From the NCBI GenBank assembly GCA_041821285.1, contig JBGUER010000110.1:1-10491 (forward strand): a stretch of 10,491 nucleotides of DNA, read 5' to 3'. The DNA comes from JAJBWD01 sp041821285. GTDB lineage: Bacteria > Bacillota > Clostridia > Clostridiales > Clostridiaceae. Each line of letters starts with the position of its first letter. Within the stretch, counting starts at the first letter, position 1. Below the pieces are notes generated by a model that saw only the letters and a program-made list of their open reading frames with translations, had not been told where the DNA came from and searched no databases. Positions 6,277-10,491 of this stretch are shown piece after piece. Both the position numbers and the translations under genes were made by a program.

Positions 6277-6826
6277 ACTTTATTATATGTTTTTTAAAAT
6301 CGGATTATTTTCTGTTGGGGGCGGACTAGCAACAATACCTCTTCTTCAAGATGCTGTCCTTAGATATAAATGGCTGTCCTTATCTCAATTTGTTGATATG
6401 ATAGCTATATCTCAATCCACACCAGGACCTATAGGAATAAATATGGCTACTTATGTTGGCTTTAGCCAAGGAAGCTTTTTAGGTGCTATAATGTCAACGG
6501 CGGGGATAGTTACTCCTTCATTAATAATAATAATAATAATAGCTCATTATTTTATGAAATTTAATGAAGAACCATTAGTCAAATCTGCTTTCTATGGTTT
6601 AAGACCAGCAGTGACAGGACTTATAGCTGCAGCTTGTTTTGATGTAGCTAAAATTGCTTTATTTAATATCGACAAATTTATAAATACTAAGGTAATATAT
6701 GATTTATTTAATATTAAAGCTATTATACTTTGTGGTATTATCGTGTTTATGCAGTTTAAATATAAAAAACATCCTATTTTTTATATAGTTATTGCTGCTT
6801 TTATTGGTGTAATATTTAAATTTTGA
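6263..6826 (+). CDS. Chromate transporter, short-chain CHR protein, second of a pair
   Basis: 187 residues, again a single CHR domain: FKIGLFSVGGGLATIPLLQD (11-30), AISQSTPGPIGINMATYVGF (48-67) and IVTPSLIIIIII (82-93), with further hydrophobic stretches at about 112-135 and 152-187. It is clearly homologous to the upstream protein but divergent, as expected for the two halves of a dual-topology-like pair. The AGGGGGA at 6250-6256 is the ribosome-binding site for the ATG at 6263, inside the end of the first gene. An ATA trinucleotide run (6524-6541) encodes six consecutive isoleucines in a membrane helix; it is in frame and harmless if its length varies. No strong terminator follows. A weak inverted repeat begins at its stop codon. 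Confidence 0.9.
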   Translation: MIYLKLYYMFFKIGLFSVGGGLATIPLLQDAVLRYKWLSLSQFVDMIAISQSTPGPIGINMATYVGFSQGSFLGAIMSTAGIVTPSLIIIIIIAHYFMKFNEEPLVKSAFYGLRPAVTGLIAAACFDVAKIALFNIDKFINTKVIYDLFNIKAIILCGIIVFMQFKYKKHPIFYIVIAAFIGVIFKF

Positions 6827-6856
6827 TATTCACAAAATAATGCTAAAATGAATATC
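6825..6856 (+). repeat. Inverted repeat at the chrA2 stop, overlapping a possible promoter
   Basis: GATATTCA (6825-6832) and TGAATATC (6849-6856) are perfect complements with a 16-base centre. There is no T-tract after the right arm, so it is not a convincing terminator. The centre contains TGCTAAAAT (6841-6849), an extended -10-like element for the downstream LysM/GH18 gene, with TTGATA at 6823-6828 at a short 15-base spacing. This could be an operator around a promoter or chance in AT-rich DNA. Confidence 0.4.
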
Positions 6857-6874
6857 TTATAGTAAATCAATATG

Positions 6875-6879
6875 TGGAG
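6875..6879 (+). promoter_or_regulatory. Ribosome-binding site that favours a TTG start for the LysM/GH18 gene
   Basis: TGGAG (6875-6879) lies seven bases before TTG 6887. The upstream in-frame ATG at 6872 has no Shine-Dalgarno sequence before it and would place this purine motif inside the coding region. The TTG start also gives MQNHVVKAGD, matching how LysM proteins of this family begin. Confidence 0.7.
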
Positions 6880-6886
6880 TTTTATT

Positions 6887-8170
6887 TTGCAAAATCACGT
6901 AGTAAAAGCAGGAGATACTTTATATAACATATCAAGAAAATATGGATTAAAAGAAAATGACTTAATATCTTCAAATATGATTACAAACCCTAATAATCTT
7001 GTAGTTGGTCAAGTTATAGTTATACCTATTTGGGGAAAATATCATTTTGTTGAACCAGGAGATACACTATATAAGATAGCTGAATTATATGATATACCTT
7101 ATGAAGAATTAATAAGAATAAATAATATTGCCAATCCAGATAATATATCAGTTGGTTACAGAATATATATACCATCCAAAAGAAGAAAAATAATAGATGT
7201 GGCAGCTTATGTTGACCCTAGAATAACAAGAGAAAGAACTGCAAGTGAGGTAGCTAAGGTTTCTGAAGATTTAACTTATATAAATGTTTTTAGTTATGAA
7301 GTAGACAGCCTAGGAAATCTAAAACCAGTTAAAGACAATGATATTATAAATGCATCTTATAAAAGTAGAACATTGCCACTGATGGTACTAACTAATATAG
7401 AAGATGGCAATTTTAGTACAGAAGTTGCTACTAAAATATTTAATTCTGAATCGCTTCAAGAAAAAGTTTTAAATCAAGCTATAGAAATAATGGATATAAA
7501 AGGTTATAGAGGATTGGATTTCGATTTTGAATATTTAGGGAAGGATAATAAAGAAAAATATAATGAATTTTTAAGGAAAGCTTCTTCAAAACTAAAACCA
7601 AAAGGATATTATCTTTCATCAGCACTTGCACCTAAAATAAGTAGTACACAAATAGGAACGTTGTATGAAGGACATGATTATAAAACACAAGGGGAAATAG
7701 TAGATTTTATATTTTTCATGACATATGAATGGGGGTGGTCAGGAGGACCTCCTAGAGCAGTTTCTCCTATTGATAAAGTAAAAGACGTTTTGGATTATGC
7801 GGTAAGTGAAGTACCAAGAAACAAAATAATGATGGGTATTCCTTTATACGGATATGATTGGACTCTTCCTTATGTTAAAGGCGGCAAATTTGCCAAGGCA
7901 ATAAGTATGCAAAAGGCAATAGATATAGCTAGAAAGTATGGTGCTGAAATAAAATACGATGGTAAATCTCAAGCTCCGTATTATAATTACTATGATGAAC
8001 TAGGTAAAAAACATGAGGTTTGGTTTGAAGATGGAAGAAGTATTCAGGCTAAATTTGATTTAGTTAAGAGCTTAAATATAAGAGGAGTTTTCTATTGGGT
8101 AATAGGAAAAGATTTTCCTCAAAATTGGCTTCTTATAGAAGATAATTTTATAGTAAGAAAATTAATATAG
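6887..8170 (+). CDS. LysM-LysM-GH18 protein, spore cortex/coat glycosidase type (SleL/YaaH-like)
   Basis: About 427 residues from the TTG at 6887 (432 if the ATG at 6872 is used). Two LysM repeats come first, HVVKAGDTLYNISRKYG...VIVIP (about 4-47) and YHFVEPGDTLYKIAELY...IYIP (about 52-96), binding peptidoglycan glycan. A GH18 barrel follows (about 103-420), with the catalytic motif RGLDFDFEYLG and proton donor Glu215, the conserved MTYEWGWSGGPP (278-289), GIPLYGYDW (317-325) and the final strand GVFYWVIG (400-407). The order and length match YaaH/SleL, N-acetylglucosaminidases that act on spore cortex during germination. There is no signal peptide, which fits a protein made in the mother cell and placed on the spore. 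The first Asp of the usual DxxDxDxE is Arg208. It is separately terminated. The spore role is inferred from the family. Confidence 0.88.
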   Translation: MQNHVVKAGDTLYNISRKYGLKENDLISSNMITNPNNLVVGQVIVIPIWGKYHFVEPGDTLYKIAELYDIPYEELIRINNIANPDNISVGYRIYIPSKRRKIIDVAAYVDPRITRERTASEVAKVSEDLTYINVFSYEVDSLGNLKPVKDNDIINASYKSRTLPLMVLTNIEDGNFSTEVATKIFNSESLQEKVLNQAIEIMDIKGYRGLDFDFEYLGKDNKEKYNEFLRKASSKLKPKGYYLSSALAPKISSTQIGTLYEGHDYKTQGEIVDFIFFMTYEWGWSGGPPRAVSPIDKVKDVLDYAVSEVPRNKIMMGIPLYGYDWTLPYVKGGKFAKAISMQKAIDIARKYGAEIKYDGKSQAPYYNYYDELGKKHEVWFEDGRSIQAKFDLVKSLNIRGVFYWVIGKDFPQNWLLIEDNFIVRKLI

Positions 8171-8181
8171 TAAGAAAAGTT

Positions 8182-8208
8182 AAGACTCGCAAAGTACGTG
8201 GGTCTTTT
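8182..8208 (+). terminator. Intrinsic terminator after the LysM/GH18 gene
   Basis: AAGACTCGC (8182-8190) pairs with GTGGGTCTT (8198-8206) with two G-U pairs around a seven-base loop, followed by TTTT within a T-rich stretch. Confidence 0.75.
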
Positions 8209-8243
8209 GCTTTGGTTAAAAATATTGTTGTAAAATTTTGAAA

Positions 8244-8273
8244 TTAACATAATATAATAACATGTGGTACAAT
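8244..8273 (+). promoter_or_regulatory. Sigma-A promoter of the binding-protein/sensor-kinase operon
   Basis: TTAACA (8244-8249), an 18-base spacer and TACAAT (8268-8273) preceded by TGG, an extended -10. Both boxes match consensus at five of six positions. Start predicted near 8280, giving a leader of about 28 bases. Confidence 0.7.
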
Positions 8274-8295
8274 ATTATTATGTATTTATATATCT

Positions 8296-8303
8296 GGGGG
8301 GGA
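8296..8303 (+). promoter_or_regulatory. Seven-G Shine-Dalgarno tract
   Basis: GGGGGGGA, seven consecutive Gs ending five bases before the ATG at 8308, replaces the usual AGGAGG. A G7 run is conspicuous in such AT-rich DNA and, being a homopolymer, could change length by slippage and alter translation of the binding protein. Confidence 0.7.
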
Positions 8304-8307
8304 TCTT

Positions 8308-9606
8308 ATGTATATAAGAAAGAATAATAAGATGATTATTTTACTTTTATTATTAACTATTTTGGTAATAGCAACCTTGTTGGAATTTATTGCAGCTAAT
8401 GATAACAAAAATATAAACGATACTGAAGAAAAGACACAGATAGTTTTTTTGTCTAGTTGGGGAGGTTCTGATACAAAAGCTTCTTTAATGAAGGAAATAA
8501 TAGAAGATTTTGAGAAGGAAAATAAAGACATAGAGGTAGTAGATAAATCTATTTGTAATGATGAATTTTTACTTACAATAAAAACAGATTTTGCTCAGGG
8601 AAAAGAACCAGATGTTTTTGGACTTTGGCCGGGTTCTGATATTGAATTATTAATAAATGCAGATAAAGTAGCAGATTTAACGGGTGTTTTAGATGAAGAT
8701 GAAGAGTGGAAAGATAGCTTTAAAGAAGAAGCTTTTCAATATGATATAAGTGATAATAAAATTTATGGTTTGCCTTTTGAAATAATTTATGAATGTTTAT
8801 TTATTAATAAAGATATATTTGAAGAATATAATGTGGACATACCTAAGGATTATTATGATCTTGTAGAAGCTGTAAAAACATTTAATGATAGTGATATTAT
8901 ACCTATAGCATATAATGCAACTCCAGAAGGTACTTATTTATATCAAAATATAGTAATGAAACTTGGTGGCAAATACGACGTAGAAAACCCATATTATAAT
9001 GGTGAAATAAAATCTAATTATATAGAGGCTATGTATTATATGAAAGAACTATATGATTTAGGCGCATTTCCAGAAAATGCATTTACTATAGATGATAAGA
9101 CCAGAAATGATTTATTCTTAAATAAAAAAGCAGCAATGATAGTGCAGGGATCTTGGTTTATAGGAGAAGGTGGAGTAAATACTAATGATGATACTGTTAT
9201 AATAATTCCATTTCCAACGTTCAATCAGGGTAAATCTCAAAGCTTATCTATAATATATGGAATTGGTGGCGGCAATTTTCATATGAGTCAGAAGGCCTAT
9301 GAAGATAAAAAGAAAAAAGAGGCGTGCACTAGATTTATGAAATATATAACATCCAAAGAAGTTGCGCTAAGATTCACTAATGAATTAGGATGTTTGACTA
9401 CAATAGATATAGAAAAAGATGAAATAGATAAAAGTATATTATTAGAACAAAGCATGAATTTAGTGGATAATGCAAATGAACTGGTAGGGCCAACAGATAG
9501 CTTTTTAAACAGAACACTTTGGGAAGATATATTAGTTGAAAGATTTCCTAATGTTTTAGAGGGAAATGAGTCTCCAGAGGAAGTTTTTAAAGAAATGAAT
9601 CAATAA
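8308..9606 (+). CDS. Extracellular solute-binding protein, family 1 (sugar type), membrane-anchored, no lipobox
   Basis: 432 residues, typical for sugar ABC-transporter binding proteins. After a basic start (MYIRKNNK) a single hydrophobic segment spans about residues 9-30. There is no cysteine near its end, so it is not a lipoprotein; it is either an uncleaved anchor or weakly cleavable after IAA. The mature part has the family pattern: IVFLSSWGG (45-53), LMKEIIEDFEKENKDIEV (60-77), FAQGKEPDVFGLWPG (95-109), IYGLPFE (152-158), LFINKDIFEEYNVDIPK (164-180), KAAMIVQGSWFIG (274-286) and a C-terminal helical lobe. The ligand is probably a sugar or oligosaccharide but cannot be named. It is first in an operon, 27 bases before a sensor kinase gene; no permease or ATPase gene is in the window. 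It may feed a transporter downstream or present ligand to the kinase. Confidence 0.88.
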   Translation: MYIRKNNKMIILLLLLTILVIATLLEFIAANDNKNINDTEEKTQIVFLSSWGGSDTKASLMKEIIEDFEKENKDIEVVDKSICNDEFLLTIKTDFAQGKEPDVFGLWPGSDIELLINADKVADLTGVLDEDEEWKDSFKEEAFQYDISDNKIYGLPFEIIYECLFINKDIFEEYNVDIPKDYYDLVEAVKTFNDSDIIPIAYNATPEGTYLYQNIVMKLGGKYDVENPYYNGEIKSNYIEAMYYMKELYDLGAFPENAFTIDDKTRNDLFLNKKAAMIVQGSWFIGEGGVNTNDDTVIIIPFPTFNQGKSQSLSIIYGIGGGNFHMSQKAYEDKKKKEACTRFMKYITSKEVALRFTNELGCLTTIDIEKDEIDKSILLEQSMNLVDNANELVGPTDSFLNRTLWEDILVERFPNVLEGNESPEEVFKEMNQ

Positions 9607-9633
9607 AGTTATACTTTACCTGGAGGAAATTAA

Positions 9634-10491
9634 ATGAAAAATAAATTTAAAACAAGTTGCTTGAAAATATATAGAAATTTATCTATAAAAAATAAATTAG
9701 TATTATTATTTTGTATTCAAATAATAATACCAATTTTATTTTTAAGTATTACTTTCTTTTGGAAATTCACTAATATTATTAAAAATAATTCTATAGAGTA
9801 TTCAACGGATATACTTAAGATGATAGAACTTAGGATGGAAGATTTAAATAGCAACATAGATTCAATATCACTTCAACTTATATATGATGATAATTTATAT
9901 TATTTTGTTAAAAAAAATATAAATTCAAATAATCTGACTTATTATAATTATTCATCAGATACTAGAAATGCATTAAGAGATACAGTTTTATCAAGAAATG
10001 AAATACAATCTGTTTGTGTTATTAATAATAATAAAAATATGATATATTATGATTATAATAATTCATCAAAGTCAATTAAAAATATAACAAATTTTGATGA
10101 ATTATATGAAAAATCAAAGCAAGCAAATGGACAAGTTCTTTGGCAATGCGAAGAAATTAACGGTGAGGAATATATTTTTGCAACTAGAGCTATTTTTGAT
10201 AGAGATTCCTTTAAATCACTAGGAGTTATAGTATTTTTAATAGATAAAGATTACGTGTCTTCTGTATATAAAGATTTATCCGAAGATTCTAGTAATAATA
10301 TTTCTATTTTATCTCAAGAAAATAAAGAGATAATAGGAAACGCAAGTAATTTAAAATATATGAAAAATTTTGACGAATATTCAAGTGAAAATAGTAAAGG
10401 AAATTATATTGATAATGACAGTGATTTATTAATATCTTTTGTAACAATAGAATCAACTAATTGGAAAATAGTATATCACATACCGTTAAAT
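9634..10491 (+). CDS. Sensor histidine kinase, YesM-like, N-terminal sensor part (3' end outside the window)
   Basis: The first 286 codons are present and remain open at the window edge. Residues 1-20 are basic and cytoplasmic, 22-45 form a membrane helix (LVLLFCIQIIIPILFLSITF), and about 50-286 is an extracytoplasmic domain of the double-Cache type. A helical stalk (IEYSTDILKMIELRMEDLNSNIDS) is followed by alternating strands such as IQSVCVINNNKNMIYYD (124-140), GVIVFLIDKDYVSSVY (197-212), and WKIVYHIPL (277-285), the usual last strand before the second membrane helix. This layout is that of YesM/LytS-type kinases of Firmicutes, which pair with AraC-type regulators to control sugar-uptake genes. 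The second helix, HAMP and kinase domains lie beyond the window, so the kinase call is inferred. TGGAGG at 9621-9626 supports the ATG; the spacing to the binding-protein gene shows one operon. Confidence 0.8.
   Translation, partial: MKNKFKTSCLKIYRNLSIKNKLVLLFCIQIIIPILFLSITFFWKFTNIIKNNSIEYSTDILKMIELRMEDLNSNIDSISLQLIYDDNLYYFVKKNINSNNLTYYNYSSDTRNALRDTVLSRNEIQSVCVINNNKNMIYYDYNNSSKSIKNITNFDELYEKSKQANGQVLWQCEEINGEEYIFATRAIFDRDSFKSLGVIVFLIDKDYVSSVYKDLSEDSSNNISILSQENKEIIGNASNLKYMKNFDEYSSENSKGNYIDNDSDLLISFVTIESTNWKIVYHIPLN

Noticed and set aside
6522..6541. ATA trinucleotide run inside the second chromate-transporter gene, considered as a phase-variation repeat
   Set aside because: The unit is three bases, so length changes only add or remove isoleucines in a membrane helix; such runs are expected in AT-rich hydrophobic coding sequence.
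8286..8531. Minus-strand open frame of 81 codons opposite the start of the binding-protein gene
   Set aside because: Covers the promoter-leader region and the signal-anchor codons of a well-supported gene; low-complexity composition and no motif. The minus-strand frames at 385-594 and 9036-9224 are rejected for the same reason.

Overview
The window is AT-rich throughout, with long A/T runs, AGA/ATA-biased codons, strong GGAGG ribosome-binding sites and some TTG starts. It carries the dnaG-rpoD-trmK-nif3 order, a class A RNase P RNA and a LysM/GH18 protein of the spore-germination type. Together these point to a low-GC, spore-forming Firmicute, most likely a Clostridium; the species cannot be named from the sequence alone.

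Layout. Bases 1-3174 are the housekeeping block: the 3' end of dnaG (primase), rpoD (primary sigma factor), trmK (tRNA A22 methyltransferase) and a short-form nif3/yqfO-family gene. They are tightly packed with one small terminator after rpoD and a strong one after nif3. Bases 3194-4046 hold a coiled-coil protein with a C4 zinc ribbon. Bases 4050-4432 hold, on the minus strand, a lone PTS IIB protein of the ascorbate (UlaB/SgaB) type with its own near-consensus promoter. Bases 4470-4902 hold rnpB (RNase P RNA) with promoter and terminator.

Bases 4981-8208 are accessory metabolism: a flavodoxin-fold FMN/NADH oxidoreductase of the AzoR type (TTG start), an overlapping pair of short-chain chromate-transporter (CHR) genes, and a two-LysM GH18 protein without a signal peptide (probably TTG start), expected to work in spore coat or cortex. 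From 8244 to the window edge is a new operon: a family-1 sugar-type solute-binding protein that has a membrane anchor but no lipobox cysteine, followed after 27 bases by the extracytoplasmic half of a histidine kinase resembling the YesM family, cut by the window end.

How the genes fit together. The first half serves DNA replication, transcription and tRNA/RNA maturation. The second half is a set of separately transcribed units for redox or anion detoxification, spore physiology and extracellular sensing. Most of the window is conserved core genome. The points most worth a second look are the anchored binding protein paired with a sensor kinase (a possible three-component sugar sensor), the orphan IIB gene between two housekeeping genes, an apparent change in the tRNA-CCA-binding loop of the RNase P RNA, and a seven-G Shine-Dalgarno tract in front of the binding-protein gene.
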